NCBI GenBank assembly: GCA_009268125.1
Contig: WBOU01000019.1
Location: forward strand, 1 to 64,000
Source: Chloroflexia bacterium SDU3-3
Lineage (GTDB): Bacteria > Chloroflexota > Chloroflexia > Chloroflexales > Roseiflexaceae
DNA length: 64,000 nt
Direction of reading: 5' to 3'
The notes beneath the pieces were generated by a model. That model was given only the letters and a program-made list of their open reading frames with translations, made no database searches and had not been told where the DNA came from. Positions 50,809-60,292 of this stretch are shown piece by piece. The stretch's first letter is position 1. Each line of letters starts with the position of its first letter. Both the position numbers and the translations under genes were made by a program.

Positions 50809-51393
50809 ATGCAAGTGTTCATCCACACGCACGAGCCGCAGTTTGTCGAAGAGGTGCTGTCGCTGGGGCTGGCTGGCGTGCGCTGGATCGCCACCGAGCG
50901 CTGGCTGCATCGCGTGGTGGCGGTGTCGCAGGTTGATGCGGTCATCCTGGATGCGCGGCTCGATGCGGCGGCCATGCGCTGCGCCCAGCTCGGCGCGATC
51001 TGCGCCGCGCCCATCGTGGCGGTGGCCGCCACCGACATGCTCGACGAGCACGTGGCGCTGCTGCGCGGCGGGGCCACCACGGTGCTGCGCCGCCCCTTCG
51101 CCGCCGATCTGCTGGCCCACCTGCAGCGCCGAGGCGCACGGCCCACCCTGGCCGACAACTGGCACCCGCAGTGGGCGCAGCTGGGCCACCACGACGCCCA
51201 GCTGCTAGCCATATTGCGCGCCCACCGGGGCCAGGTGGTGCCGCCCCAGTCCCTGCGCGCGGCCCTGCCCGCCTGCGGCAGCCTCGACCGCTCGATCGCC
51301 CACCTCAGCCAGGCGCTGCTGCAGATGAATAGCATGATCCAGATCGAGGTGCGGCGCGGCGGCTACCGCCTGGCCCGCCGCACGCTCAACTAA
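50809..51393 (+). CDS. Degenerate response regulator (pseudo-receiver with winged helix)
   Basis: 194 residues. The first half has the alternating strand/helix pattern of a receiver but the N-terminal acidic pair is lost (FIHTHEPQ where DDE is expected) and the conserved Lys is Arg (VLRRPF); Asp in VILDARLD occupies the phospho-site. The second half ([35 protein letters not shown]) is an OmpR-like winged helix. It may be regulated by partner binding, not phosphorylation. An in-frame ATG at 50791 is an alternative start. The OmpR-type regulator follows 19 bases on, then the kinase. Confidence 0.78.
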   Translation: MQVFIHTHEPQFVEEVLSLGLAGVRWIATERWLHRVVAVSQVDAVILDARLDAAAMRCAQLGAICAAPIVAVAATDMLDEHVALLRGGATTVLRRPFAADLLAHLQRRGARPTLADNWHPQWAQLGHHDAQLLAILRAHRGQVVPPQSLRAALPACGSLDRSIAHLSQALLQMNSMIQIEVRRGGYRLARRTLN

Positions 51394-51412
51394 GCACGCG
51401 AGGAGCGCTGCC

Positions 51413-52093
51413 ATGGAATACCGTCTGTTGGTGGTAGAAGATGAGGACGAGATCGCCAGCTACCTGCGGCGCGGCCTCTCCTACGAGGGCTTCGCGGTGG
51501 ATGTGGCCGCCGAGGGCCACGCCGCCCTGGCCCTCGCCCGCGAGCAGATGCCCGACCTGGTAGTGCTCGACCTGATGCTGCCCGGCATCGATGGGCTGGA
51601 GGTGACGCGGCGGCTGCGGGCCGTCTCCGACGTGCCGATCATCATGCTCACCGCCCGCGACACCGTGGCCGACCGCGTGATCGGCCTGGAGAGCGGCGCG
51701 GATGACTACCTGCCCAAGCCCTTCGCCTTCGAGGAGCTGCTGGCCCGCATCCGCGCCCAGCTGCGCAAGCGCCAGGCCCAGCAGCAGCCCACTACGCTGC
51801 GCTACGGCCCGCTGGTGCTCAACAGCGCCGCCCACGAGGTGCGCGTGAACGGACAGCTGGTCGAGCTGACCGCCAAGGAGTTCGAGGTGCTCGACCTCTT
51901 TCTGCACCACCCCCAGCAGGTGCTCACCCGCGAGGTGATCTACGACCGCGTCTGGAACTACAACTTCGGCAACGACAGCAACGTGATCGAGGTGTATGTG
52001 CGGGCGCTGCGCCAGAAGCTGGAGGCCAAGGGCGCGCCGCGCCTCATCCAGACCATACGCGGCGTGGGCTATGTGCTGCGGGTGGACGAGTAG
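51413..52093 (+). CDS. OmpR/PhoB-family response regulator
   Basis: 226 residues. The receiver has VVEDEDE (DE pair), the phospho-Asp in [11 protein letters not shown], the Thr in LTAR, and the Lys in LPKPF. The winged helix has [17 protein letters not shown] and [16 protein letters not shown], then [10 protein letters not shown]. It is a canonical DNA-binding regulator, phosphorylated by the kinase encoded 3 bases downstream. Confidence 0.95.
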   Translation: MEYRLLVVEDEDEIASYLRRGLSYEGFAVDVAAEGHAALALAREQMPDLVVLDLMLPGIDGLEVTRRLRAVSDVPIIMLTARDTVADRVIGLESGADDYLPKPFAFEELLARIRAQLRKRQAQQQPTTLRYGPLVLNSAAHEVRVNGQLVELTAKEFEVLDLFLHHPQQVLTREVIYDRVWNYNFGNDSNVIEVYVRALRQKLEAKGAPRLIQTIRGVGYVLRVDE

Positions 52094-52096
52094 CCC

Positions 52097-53524
52097 ATGC
52101 GCGACCGCATGCGCTCGCTGCGCGCCCGGCTGGCCCTGGGCTACGCGGCCTTCTTCGGGCTGGTGCTGGCCCTGCTATGCATTGGCATCTTCTTCACCGT
52201 GCGCGCGGCCCTGCTCGCCGAGGTCTCGCGCCAGCTCGACACCAGCGCCCAGCTCATCCAGCACGACTTCGACGCCAGCAACACCGAGCTGAGCGACTAC
52301 TTTGACGACCCCGGCTTCATGCTGCGCTCGCACCTGCCCCAGCTTGAGCAGCTGGAGTCGCCCACGCTGCTGGTGCAGGCCACATCGGCGGATGGCGGCA
52401 CCGTGCTGCGCTCGCCCAGCCTCAGGCAGCTGGGCCTGCCGCTCTCGCCCCACACCCTGGCCCAGGCCGAGGAGGGCCAGCAGGTGCGCGAGGTGGTGAT
52501 GCTGGGCGACACCCGCATCATGCTGCTCACCCGCACGCTGATCGACGATGCCCAGCGGGTCGGCTTTCTGCAGATCGCCCAGCCGCTCAGCGATATCGAC
52601 CGCACGCTCACCCTGCTGCTGGCCACGCTCTCGATCACCAGCGCGATCGCGCTGGCCGCCGCCACGCGCGGCGGGGCTTGGCTGGCGCGGCAGGCCCTGG
52701 CCCCCGTCGAGCAGATCGCCCAGACCGCCGCCCAGATCGTGCGGGCCGAGGATCTGGCCGCGCGGCTGCCCGAGCCAGCGGTGCAGGACGAGATCGGCCA
52801 GCTGGCCCGCACCACCAACGAGATGCTGGCCCGCCTGGAGCGGCTGTTCACCGCACAGCAGCGCTTTGTGGCCGATGTCTCGCACGAGCTGCGCACGCCG
52901 CTCACCGCTATGCTGGGCAATATCGAGCTGCTGCGGCGCGGCGCTGGCCGCAGCCCCGAGGCGCTCGACCAGTCGCTGGCGGGCATCGAGCGCGAGGTGG
53001 CCCGCCTGGTGCGACTGACGCAGGATCTGCTGGTGCTGGCCCAGGCCGATACCGGGCTGGCCCTGCACACCACCACAGTGGCGCTCGATGAGCTGGTGCT
53101 GGAGGTGGTGCGCGAGGTGCACCCGCTGGCGGCGGGGGTGCGCATCCTGCCCGCCATCAGCGAGCAGGTGGCCATCCAGGGCGACCACGACCGCCTGAAG
53201 CAGGCCCTGATTAACCTAGTGGTGAATGCCATCCACCACACCCCATCTGGCGGCTGGGTCGAGGTGCGGCTTGAGCAGCGGGGCGATCAGGCCATCCTGG
53301 CGGTGGCCGACACTGGCAGCGGCATCGCGCAGGCCGATCTGGCGCAGATCTTCCAGCGCTTCTACCGCGCCGAGAAGGCCACCGGCGGCACTGGCCTGGG
53401 CCTGGCGATCGTGCGCCAGATCGTCGAGCGCCACGGCGGCACGATCAATGTGGACAGCACGCTGGGCCAGGGCAGCACCTTCACCATGGCTCTGCCAATG
53501 GTGCTGCCGCCTATGCCTGGGTGA
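52097..53524 (+). CDS. Sensor histidine kinase
   Basis: 475 residues. Two membrane helices (about 14-36 and 173-195) enclose an extracytoplasmic sensor domain; a HAMP linker follows. The H box is [14 protein letters not shown], the N box [14 protein letters not shown], the G1 box VADTGSGI and the G2 box [10 protein letters not shown]. It phosphorylates the upstream OmpR-type regulator. The signal is unknown. Only 3 bases separate it from that gene, so the three genes 50809-53524 form one operon. Confidence 0.95.
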   Translation: MRDRMRSLRARLALGYAAFFGLVLALLCIGIFFTVRAALLAEVSRQLDTSAQLIQHDFDASNTELSDYFDDPGFMLRSHLPQLEQLESPTLLVQATSADGGTVLRSPSLRQLGLPLSPHTLAQAEEGQQVREVVMLGDTRIMLLTRTLIDDAQRVGFLQIAQPLSDIDRTLTLLLATLSITSAIALAAATRGGAWLARQALAPVEQIAQTAAQIVRAEDLAARLPEPAVQDEIGQLARTTNEMLARLERLFTAQQRFVADVSHELRTPLTAMLGNIELLRRGAGRSPEALDQSLAGIEREVARLVRLTQDLLVLAQADTGLALHTTTVALDELVLEVVREVHPLAAGVRILPAISEQVAIQGDHDRLKQALINLVVNAIHHTPSGGWVEVRLEQRGDQAILAVADTGSGIAQADLAQIFQRFYRAEKATGGTGLGLAIVRQIVERHGGTINVDSTLGQGSTFTMALPMVLPPMPG

Positions 53525-53548
53525 TCTTGGGAATGTGACTGTCTACCC

Positions 53549-53630
53549 CGTGGAAACGCGGTCTTCTATCGTGGAGACGCAGTCGTCTACCGTGGAACCA
53601 TATGATTATTGTGGAAACGCGATACATAAC
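53549..53630. repeat. Decayed 21-bp tandem repeat (about four units)
   Basis: CGTGGAAACGCGG-, CGTGGAGACGCAG-, CGTGGAACCA- and TGTGGAAACGCGA- units start at 53549, 53570, 53591 and 53610; spacing is 21, 21 and 19 bases. Identity between units is low except for the CGTGGA core. The last unit runs into the hairpin at 53628. Confidence 0.6.
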
Positions 53631-53661
53631 GGCCAGCGGCACACACATGCCGCTGGCCGTT
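53628..53661. terminator. Hairpin between convergent kinase and stress-protein genes
   Basis: AACGGCCAGCGGC (53628-53640) and its reverse complement (53649-53661) form a perfect 13-bp stem with an 8-base loop. There is no T tract on either side. Confidence 0.6.
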
Positions 53662-53668
53662 CGCTGGG

Positions 53669-54160
53669 CTAGAGCTGGTCGGTCGGGCGGTAGTCCAGCC
53701 CCGCGCCGCCGCTCTGGTGGAAGATCTCGGCGATGGCATCGACCTGATCATCGGCCACATCCACCGCCACGATGCTGTTGCCCTCGCCGAGACGCTGGGC
53801 GTAGGCGCGGGCCTGGGCCTCGCTCAGGCCGCTGTGGGCCAGCACCTCCTCCAGCTGGGCCAGGGCCTCGGCGTGCCTGCGGTTGGCGTTGGCCGCCGTC
53901 ACCAGGGCGGCGGCGAAGGGGCCAGCCGCGATCAGCGGGCCGATGCCGATGATCGCCAGGCTGGCGAAGCCCAGCGCGGCCAGCGCCCCGGCCCCCACCG
54001 CTGTGCCCCCGGCCTCGGCGGCGCTCAGCTGCTGCCCCTCCTTTGCCGCAGGCATGATCACGTTGATCTCGCGCTCGGGGATGCCTTGGCCGATCAGGCG
54101 CTCGATCCCCTGTTCGGCCTGCTCGCGCCGCGCGAATACGCCCACGATCCGTGTTGTCAT
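53669..54160 (-). CDS. General stress protein 17M-like membrane protein
   Basis: 163 residues. The N-terminal IVGVFARREQAEQGIERLIGQGIPEREINVI fits the YflT/general-stress-17M domain. A Gly/Ala-rich hydrophobic region follows (about 75-110: GTAVGAGALAALGFASLAIIGIGPLIAAG). The C-terminal helix ends with the VAVDVADDQVDAIAEIFHQSG segment. GGGGGAG lies just upstream of the ATG. Such proteins are induced by heat, salt or ethanol; the mechanism is unknown. Confidence 0.82.
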   Translation of the reverse strand: MTTRIVGVFARREQAEQGIERLIGQGIPEREINVIMPAAKEGQQLSAAEAGGTAVGAGALAALGFASLAIIGIGPLIAAGPFAAALVTAANANRRHAEALAQLEEVLAHSGLSEAQARAYAQRLGEGNSIVAVDVADDQVDAIAEIFHQSGGAGLDYRPTDQL

Positions 54161-54243
54161 CAGCTCCCCCTTTCGTTTTGGTGCCCCACGCCCATGCCAT
54201 AGCACGACTATGCCACGTTCTGCGCGCCAGGGGAGCTGCCGCG

Positions 54244-55257
54244 CTAGATACTGATCGAGACGCGCTGCCCGCTGCGGGCCGACTCCATGGCCGCGAAGAC
54301 CATGGCCAGCGACTTGATGTTGTCGTGGCACTCGCCCATGGGCGTCGCGCCGGTATCGAGTGCGCGCAGGAAATCGGCCAGCGACCCCGCGATGCCGCCC
54401 GCCACCTCGGGCACGGCCAGGCTGCGCGGCCCGGTCTGGGCCACGAAGCCGCCGGGCTGCTCGACCACGTCGGCGCTGGGCGCGCCTGTGCCATCCCAGG
54501 TGGCGGTGCCCTTCGGCCCCACCGCGCGCCACTCGGCCTCCCAGGATGTGGGGCGACCCTCGGCACACCAGCTGCCGCGGTAGGTGTAGCGCAGCCCGCC
54601 GCTCATCTCGAAGATCGCGGTGGCGCTGGCGTCGCCGCTGTACCAGCTCCATGGCGGGTTGAACTCCTCGCAGTAGACCGCCACCGGGTCGGCGTCGCAC
54701 AGGTAGCGGGCGGCGTCGAAGGTGTGGATGGCCATGTCGAGGATGAGCGGGCTGGGCATGGCGTCGCGGAAGCCGCCGAAGTGCGCGCCGATGTAGAAGT
54801 CGGAGTTGAGGATGCCCAGCGGGCCGGTGTGCTGGTCGATCAGCTGGCGGAAGGCGTGCAGGCGGCCATCGTAGCGGCGGCTCTGGCTGACCATGTAGAG
54901 CTTGCCAGCGCGCTCGGCGGCGGCCACCATGGCGCGGGCCTGCTCCATGGATGTGGCCATGGGCTTCTCGCCCAGCACCGGCAGCCCGGCGGCCAGAGCG
55001 GCCAGGGTCACGTCGTGGTGGGCCTCGGGGATGGTCACATCCACCACAAAGTCGGGGCGCACCGCCGCGATGGCGCTGGCCAGATCGGTGTCGGCGTGCA
55101 GCGGCGGCAGCTCTAGCTTCTGGGCGGCCTTGGCGGCGGCCCCCGGCTGGATGTCGACCCAGCCGCCGATGCGCACGTCGGGGTGGGCGTGCAGGTTCTT
55201 CGCCCAGGCCTGGCCCATGCCGCCCGCGCCAACCAACAACGCTGTAAATGTTGACAT
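54244..55257 (-). CDS. Gfo/Idh/MocA family oxidoreductase
   Basis: 337 residues. An N-terminal Rossmann segment (TALLVGAGGMGQAWAKNL, GGWVDIQPGAAAKAA) binds NAD(P); the EKPMATSMEQA motif carries the usual catalytic Lys; a C-terminal alpha/beta domain (TFDAARYLCDADPVAVYCEEF) binds the sugar-like substrate. Candidates are myo-inositol or glucose-fructose-type dehydrogenases; the substrate is unknown. A longer frame from 55278 is possible; 55257 was chosen because it follows CGAGGACACT. Confidence 0.9.
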   Translation of the reverse strand: MSTFTALLVGAGGMGQAWAKNLHAHPDVRIGGWVDIQPGAAAKAAQKLELPPLHADTDLASAIAAVRPDFVVDVTIPEAHHDVTLAALAAGLPVLGEKPMATSMEQARAMVAAAERAGKLYMVSQSRRYDGRLHAFRQLIDQHTGPLGILNSDFYIGAHFGGFRDAMPSPLILDMAIHTFDAARYLCDADPVAVYCEEFNPPWSWYSGDASATAIFEMSGGLRYTYRGSWCAEGRPTSWEAEWRAVGPKGTATWDGTGAPSADVVEQPGGFVAQTGPRSLAVPEVAGGIAGSLADFLRALDTGATPMGECHDNIKSLAMVFAAMESARSGQRVSISI

Positions 55258-55368
55258 AGTGTCCTCGTATCTTTCCAAGAGCGCAGTGCTGCGTTGCGGC
55301 TATGATAGGCGCAAAATGGCCATGCGGCGAGGGCGAAAAGGCTGCCTGCGCATCGGCCATGCGGATGA

Positions 55369-57234
55369 TCAGCGCGGGAGCGGGCCGTGCCAGACGCGCA
55401 GCTCGCCCGCGCGCTCCCAGCGGGCGGCCTGCTCGGGCGTGGCCTGCTCGACCCACACGCCCGCGCCGCCCGCCGCCCGCCACGCGCCCAGCGGGGCCTC
55501 GCCGCCCTCGGCCTCCGCACGCCAGATCACCTGTGCGGCCCCCGCGTAGTCGTCCGGCTCGATCTGCTCGGTCCAGGGCACCACCAGCCACAGGCGCGGG
55601 CGGATGCGCTCGTAGCCGGGGCCTGGCTGCTCGCGCAGGTACACGGCCACGCGGTCGAGGTAGCCCGGCGCGAAGGGCAGCGCGTCGCGCCAGGCCCGCA
55701 GCGCGGCGGGGGATGGTGTGGTGTCGGCGTGGATGTAGAGGTCGAGCAGGCCGCTGGGGTTGGCGCGCAGGTAGGCCTCCAGCAGGGCGCGGTGCTCGGC
55801 GCGATCCTCCCAGCGCAGCGCCACATCCACGTGGTAGGCCAGCTGCTCGGCGGCGGGCGGGCTGCGGTGGGGCAGCGCTAGGGTGGCCGGTAGCGCGCCC
55901 TCGCGGCCCGCCAGCGTGCGGCGCGGCTCGGGGCAGCCCTCCACCGCATCGGGGTCGACCCCCGCGCCCAGCTTTACCTCGCGGCGCAGCTGGCGCATGG
56001 TGGCGTAGTCCATGCGGTCGGTGGCCAGCACGTAGTAGGGCGGCAGCGGCTGGTGGGCGATCTGGTAGCGCTGGGCGTCGCGGCGCACGGCGGTGCCCGG
56101 CAGCACCTGCAGTGTGAAGGCATCGTACTCGCCCAGCCGCTCGGCGGCGATAAAGTCGAGGGTCTGGCGGATGCCCTGGGCGTCATCCTCGGGCAGGCCG
56201 ACGATCACATCCAGCAGCACCTCGATGCCGTGATCGTAGAGGCGGCGGGTGCCTGCGGCCCACTTGGCCAGATCGGTGCGGCGGTGGGCGGCGCGCAGGG
56301 CATCCAGGTTGGCCGTCTGCAGGCCCACCTCGGCCACGCGCAGCCCGGCCTGGGCCAGCGCCGCCACGGCGTCCTCGCGCAGGTGCTCGCCGCGCAGCTC
56401 GGCGTAGAGCGCCAGCTGGCCGTCGGCGTTCAGGTCGGCCAGCGCGGCCATCAGCGGCTGGAACAGCGGCACCAGGTTCAGGTTGGCCTCGATGAAGTGC
56501 ACCTGGGCCGCGCCGCGCTCCTTGCCCCAGCGGATCTCGGCCAGCACGCGCTCCAGCGGGAAGTAGCGGCTGCCCAGCTTCGCGCCCATGTTGCGGCCAT
56601 ACAGGCAGAACGAGCAGGCGTAGGGGCACCAGCGCGAGATCTCGACCATCTGCATGCCGCCCGGCTCCAGCGGCAGGTAGCCCAGCAGGTAGGGCGAGGG
56701 CACCACCGACAGGTCATCGAGCGCGGGGCGCTCGGGCGTGTGCACCAGCTGGCCGCCCGCGCCGCGGAACGCCACCCCGGCCACGTGGTCGAGCGACAGG
56801 GCGGGCAGCCCGGCCAGGCGGGCGGCGAAGCGCTCGACCAGCGCGGCGAAGCTGGCCTCGCCCTCGCCAAACACCCACACATCCGCGCCGGGGTGGCCCA
56901 GCACCCATTCGTTCTCGCGCTGTACCTCTGGCCCGCCCACCACCACCACCAGGCCGGGCAGGCGCTGCTTGGCGCGGCGGGCCACATCCAGGCTGCGCTC
57001 GCTGTTCCAGGTGTAGAGCGACAGGCCCAGCACATCCGGCGCGCGCTCCACGATCGCATCCACCAGCAGCGCGTCGCCGGCCTCGTCGGCCAGGGCGCGG
57101 GGCAGGATGTCGATCTGGGCGCGATCCAGCAGGCCCATGGCGTGGGCGTAGGCCTTCAGGTAGCCCGCCGCCAGCGGCACGTTGGTGACGGCATTATTCG
57201 GCACGGGAAGCTGCACCAGCAGCACACGCAGCAT
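55369..57234 (-). CDS. Cobalamin-binding-domain radical SAM protein
   Basis: 621 residues. The N-terminal half (VLLVQLPVPNNAVTNVPLAAGYLKAYA, GLSLYTWN, VVVGGPEVQ, GEGEASF) has the fold of B12-binding radical-SAM proteins. The cluster motif CPYACSFCLYG is present, followed by a TIM-barrel core (AEVGLQTANLDAL, VIVGLPEDDAQGIRQTLDF). A 150-residue C-terminal domain has no recognised family. Such enzymes do methylations or rearrangements; product unknown. GGAGG precedes the ATG on the minus strand. Confidence 0.88.
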   Translation of the reverse strand: MLRVLLVQLPVPNNAVTNVPLAAGYLKAYAHAMGLLDRAQIDILPRALADEAGDALLVDAIVERAPDVLGLSLYTWNSERSLDVARRAKQRLPGLVVVVGGPEVQRENEWVLGHPGADVWVFGEGEASFAALVERFAARLAGLPALSLDHVAGVAFRGAGGQLVHTPERPALDDLSVVPSPYLLGYLPLEPGGMQMVEISRWCPYACSFCLYGRNMGAKLGSRYFPLERVLAEIRWGKERGAAQVHFIEANLNLVPLFQPLMAALADLNADGQLALYAELRGEHLREDAVAALAQAGLRVAEVGLQTANLDALRAAHRRTDLAKWAAGTRRLYDHGIEVLLDVIVGLPEDDAQGIRQTLDFIAAERLGEYDAFTLQVLPGTAVRRDAQRYQIAHQPLPPYYVLATDRMDYATMRQLRREVKLGAGVDPDAVEGCPEPRRTLAGREGALPATLALPHRSPPAAEQLAYHVDVALRWEDRAEHRALLEAYLRANPSGLLDLYIHADTTPSPAALRAWRDALPFAPGYLDRVAVYLREQPGPGYERIRPRLWLVVPWTEQIEPDDYAGAAQVIWRAEAEGGEAPLGAWRAAGGAGVWVEQATPEQAARWERAGELRVWHGPLPR

Positions 57235-57276
57235 AGAAACCTCCTTGCACGGGCATTATACCGCGCACCATCTTAT

Positions 57277-57305
57277 TTGACGCTTGCCCAAGAGCTTGGT
57301 ACAAT
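57277..57305 (+). promoter_or_regulatory. Promoter of ffh
   Basis: TTGACG (57277-57282), 17-base spacer, TACAAT (57300-57305). On the opposite strand a TATAAT (57255-57260) may be the -10 of the radical-SAM gene at 57234. Confidence 0.7.
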
Positions 57306-57317
57306 ACACCAACCGAA

Positions 57318-57337
57318 GCCAGCGCGCTGGCGCTTTT
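57318..57337 (+). promoter_or_regulatory. Hairpin with T tract at the 5' end of the ffh transcript
   Basis: The 14-bp palindrome GCCAGCGCGCTGGC (57318-57331) is followed by GC and six T residues, only about 20 bases after the predicted transcription start and 20 bases before the ffh ATG. It is shaped like a terminator, but too close to the start for ordinary termination. Confidence 0.6.
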
Positions 57338-57357
57338 TTGTGTTTGTGAGAACACGA

Positions 57358-58722
57358 ATGTTTGAAAGCCTTTCCGACCGTCTCCAGACGGTCTTCCAAA
57401 AACTAGGCGGCAAAGGCAAGCTGACCGAGGACGATGTCCGCGAGGCCATGAAGCAGGTGCGCATCGCCCTGCTTGAGGCCGACGTGAACCTCAAGACGGT
57501 CAAGGAATTTGTCAGCGCGGTGACCGAGAAGGCGATCGGCGAGGAGGTCACCAAAAGCCTCACCCCCGATCAGCAGGTCATCAAGATCGTCAACCAGGAG
57601 CTGGTCACGCTGCTGGGCACCGAGCACGTTCCCCTGACGGAGAGCAAGCCCGGCCCCACCGTGCTGATGCTGGTTGGCCTTCAGGGCGCTGGAAAGACCA
57701 CACTTGCCGCCAAGCTGGCGCTGTTTCTCCGCAAGAAGAACAAGCGCCCGCTGCTGGTTGCCGCCGACATCTACCGCCCAGCCGCGATCACGCAGCTGGA
57801 GTCGCTGGGCAAGCAGCTCAACATCCCGGTCTACTCGGAGGGAACCCAGGCCCGCCCGGCGGAGATCGCCGCGCACGCGCTTGAGAAAGCCAAGGCCGAG
57901 GGCTACAACCACGTGATCATCGACACCGCCGGTCGCCTTCAGATCGACGAGCCGCTGATGGTGGAGCTTCAGGAGATCGTGGATACCGTCCAACCGGCGG
58001 AGCGCCTGCTCGTGGTCGACGCCATGATCGGCCAGGAGGCCGTGCGCGTGGCCGATGAGTTCAACCGCCGCGTAGCGCTCTCGGGCGTGGTGATGACCAA
58101 GATCGACGGCGATGCCCGCGGTGGCGCGGCGCTCTCGGTCCGATCCGTCACCGGCGTGCCGATCAAGTTCCTCAGCACCGGCGAGAAGGTCGACACCAAC
58201 ACGCTGGAGCCGTTCCACCCCGACCGTCTGGCTTCCCGCATCCTCGGCATGGGCGATGTGCTCTCGCTTATCGAGCGCGCCGAGCAGGTGTACGACGAAG
58301 ACCAGGCGCGCAAGATGCAGAAGAAGCTGGTCAAAGGCTCCTTCGACTTTGAGGATTTCCTCAATTCAATGCAGCAGATGCGCAAGCTCGGGCCGCTTCA
58401 GGACATCCTGAAGATGATCCCGGGCATGGGGAAGCTTGGCAACATCGACGAGATGATCAGCGAGCGCGAGATGAAGCGGCTCGAAGCGATGATCTTCTCG
58501 ATGACCATGGAGGAGCGCCGCAACCCCGACATCATCAAGGGGCGGCGGCGAGAGCGGATCGCCAAGGGCAGCGGCACCCAGGTGCAGGATGTCATCGCGC
58601 TGGTCAAGCAGTTCAAAGAGATGCAGCGCATGATGAAGCAGATGGGGCAGGGCGGCAAAGGCGGCCGAGGTGGCCGGGGTGGCGGCATCGATCCGCGCGA
58701 TCTGATGCGGCGGCTTCGCTAG
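57358..58722 (+). CDS. ffh: Signal recognition particle protein Ffh
   Basis: 454 residues in the N-G-M order. N domain: [21 protein letters not shown] domain: GLQGAGKTT (P-loop), [30 protein letters not shown] domain: [24 protein letters not shown] and the methionine-rich [14 protein letters not shown], then a Gly/Arg tail. It delivers nascent membrane proteins to the translocase with 4.5S RNA and FtsY. The ATG at 57358 starts the first helix; the long frame further upstream is a shadow of the minus-strand gene. rpsP comes 118 bases downstream. Confidence 0.97.
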   Translation: MFESLSDRLQTVFQKLGGKGKLTEDDVREAMKQVRIALLEADVNLKTVKEFVSAVTEKAIGEEVTKSLTPDQQVIKIVNQELVTLLGTEHVPLTESKPGPTVLMLVGLQGAGKTTLAAKLALFLRKKNKRPLLVAADIYRPAAITQLESLGKQLNIPVYSEGTQARPAEIAAHALEKAKAEGYNHVIIDTAGRLQIDEPLMVELQEIVDTVQPAERLLVVDAMIGQEAVRVADEFNRRVALSGVVMTKIDGDARGGAALSVRSVTGVPIKFLSTGEKVDTNTLEPFHPDRLASRILGMGDVLSLIERAEQVYDEDQARKMQKKLVKGSFDFEDFLNSMQQMRKLGPLQDILKMIPGMGKLGNIDEMISEREMKRLEAMIFSMTMEERRNPDIIKGRRRERIAKGSGTQVQDVIALVKQFKEMQRMMKQMGQGGKGGRGGRGGGIDPRDLMRRLR

Positions 58723-58840
58723 CACGCAGGGGCGCGAGGCAAGCTCCACGCGTACTGTCCGGCGTTATGGGGCAGCGCTGTCGCTTCTAGGTTATAGATT
58801 TATCCTTTTCACAACGCGTATTGCGGAGGAAACAAAAAGC

Positions 58841-59119
58841 ATGGTTCGCATTCGTCTACGCCGCCAGGGCAAGACCAAACAGCCGAGCTACCGTGTGGTG
58901 GTAGCCGATTCGCGCTCGCCTCGCGATGGCAAGTTCATCGAGGTGATCGGCCACTACAACCCGGTCCGCCAGCCCAAAGAGCTGGTGATCAAGGACGACC
59001 GCGCTCGCTACTGGCTGAGCGTCGGCGCGCAGCCCTCGGACACCGTCACCTATCTGCTGAAGAAGGTGAACGTGCTGGACGAGGCTGGCACCGTGGTGCC
59101 CGCTCCCGCCGAGGCCTAG
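58841..59119 (+). CDS. rpsP: 30S ribosomal protein S16
   Basis: 92 residues: [25 protein letters not shown] at the N-terminus and [10 protein letters not shown], then a Pro/Ala tail. It is a primary assembly protein of the 30S subunit. GCGGAGG lies 12 bases before the ATG. Neighbours ffh, khpA and rimM match the classic ffh-rpsP-khpA-rimM order. Confidence 0.97.
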   Translation: MVRIRLRRQGKTKQPSYRVVVADSRSPRDGKFIEVIGHYNPVRQPKELVIKDDRARYWLSVGAQPSDTVTYLLKKVNVLDEAGTVVPAPAEA

Positions 59120-59146
59120 CCCTCGCCGAAGCGCCGAGAGAAAAAG

Positions 59147-59203
59147 ATAGAGCGGAGTGTTGATCCTCGCCGAACCTCGGTGTGCGCAGCATTTCCGCTC
59201 TAT
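59147..59203. other. Long-loop inverted repeat between rpsP and khpA
   Basis: ATAGAGCGGA (59147-59156) and TCCGCTCTAT (59194-59203) are exact complements enclosing 37 bases that themselves hold a small CCGA-ACC-TCGG hairpin. It may be a processing or RNA-structure site between the two cistrons. Confidence 0.5.
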
Positions 59204-59276
59204 TCGTTCATCTCGATCTGGCGAGCGCGGCAGCGACGCCGCATTTGTGATCGATGTATAGCAGAGGTATACGCCG

Positions 59277-59504
59277 ATGAAAGCACTGCTCGAGTATATG
59301 GCGCAGAACCTGGTCGACACCCCCGAGCTTGTCCAGGTGAAGGAGCGCGCAGGCCGCTATACGATCACCTACGAGCTGAAGGTAGGGCCAGACGAGACTG
59401 GCAAAATTATTGGGCGCAACGGCCGTGTGGCCAAGGCGATCCGCGACATCATGAGCGTCGCGGCGGCCCGCCAGCACAAGCGCGTCCACGTCGATATTGA
59501 ATGA
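59277..59504 (+). CDS. khpA: KH-domain RNA-binding protein KhpA
   Basis: 75 residues with one type-II KH fold: YELKVGPDETGKIIGRNGRVAKAIRDIM holds the GRNG loop that grips RNA. KhpA works with KhpB in RNA binding and cell-size control. The ATG at 59277 is the only good start. rimM follows 54 bases on. Confidence 0.95.
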   Translation: MKALLEYMAQNLVDTPELVQVKERAGRYTITYELKVGPDETGKIIGRNGRVAKAIRDIMSVAAARQHKRVHVDIE

Positions 59505-59558
59505 TCATTGCTTGCTCTGCGGCGTTGCCCACTCTGGCGGCACGGGGCGGGGCATCGG

Positions 59559-60110
59559 ATGATCGCCATTGGTGTCATGACAGAGCATATTCCCACCCCC
59601 GAGGAAGTTCTCCTCGTTGGCGAGATCGTCGCGGCGTTCGGTATCCGCGGGCAGCTGAAAGTGCGCTCGCTTACCGACAACGTCGCGCATCTGCGCCGCA
59701 AGATCAAGACCGTCTACGTCGGCCCGAAGCTCAAGCCCTACCAGATCAAAGAGGTGTTTGAGCACAAGCCGGGCCTGCTGGTGTTTACGTTCGAGGGCAT
59801 CGCCACCCGCACCGATGCCGAGGGCCTGCGCGGCAGCGAGGTGTTCATCCTTGAGTCGCAGGCGGTGCCGCTGGCCAAGGATGAGTACTTCATCCACGAC
59901 CTCTACGGCATGCAGGTGCTGCTGGAGGGCGGCGAGCTGCTGGGCACCGTGCGCGAGGTGCTGCAGACTGGCGCAAACGATGTGCTGGTGGTGCAGCGCG
60001 AGCAGCAGCCCGAGGCGCTGATCCCGATCATCCACGAGGTGATCGTGGAGATGGACCCGGCGCAGAAGCGCATGGTCATCCGCCTGATCCCAGGCCTGCT
60101 GGGCGACTAG
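59559..60110 (+). CDS. rimM: 16S rRNA processing protein RimM
   Basis: 183 residues. LVGEIVAAFGIRGQLKVRSLTDN marks the N-terminal RimM domain and the C-terminal part (DEYFIHDLYGMQVLLEGGELLGTVREVLQTG, then EVIVEMDPAQKRMVIRLIPGL) is the PRC barrel. It helps 30S maturation through S19. ATG 59559 was taken; ATG 59577 is an alternative. trmD, which usually follows rimM, is absent, and a very strong terminator comes next. Confidence 0.94.
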   Translation: MIAIGVMTEHIPTPEEVLLVGEIVAAFGIRGQLKVRSLTDNVAHLRRKIKTVYVGPKLKPYQIKEVFEHKPGLLVFTFEGIATRTDAEGLRGSEVFILESQAVPLAKDEYFIHDLYGMQVLLEGGELLGTVREVLQTGANDVLVVQREQQPEALIPIIHEVIVEMDPAQKRMVIRLIPGLLGD

Positions 60111-60122
60111 CGCGTTAGCAGT

Positions 60123-60163
60123 ACAAAGCAGGGCCGCGCCCTATGGGCGCGGCCCTGCTTTGT
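60123..60163 (+). terminator. Strong intrinsic terminator after rimM
   Basis: A 19-bp perfect stem (60123-60141 with 60145-60163) with a 3-base loop. T content after the stem is modest (TGTT), but the stem is very stable. It ends the ffh-rpsP-khpA-rimM cluster. Confidence 0.85.
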
Positions 60164-60171
60164 TGCATAGG

Positions 60172-60200
60172 TTGCGCGCGCCCAGCGCCCATGCTACAAT
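60172..60200 (+). promoter_or_regulatory. Promoter of the PSD-like gene
   Basis: TTGCGC (60172-60177), a 17-base spacer and TACAAT (60195-60200). Confidence 0.6.
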
Positions 60201-60292
60201 CAGACTACCGATAGACATGACCCTGCTCCATCCGCACCACATGCATCCCTCGCCCAGATCTATCGCGTGGAGATGCGCAAGAAGGCATACCC

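Noticed and set aside
56053-57357. Long N-terminal extension of Ffh
   Set aside because: That part is the complement of the radical-SAM gene and includes the ffh promoter; Ffh proper starts at 57358.
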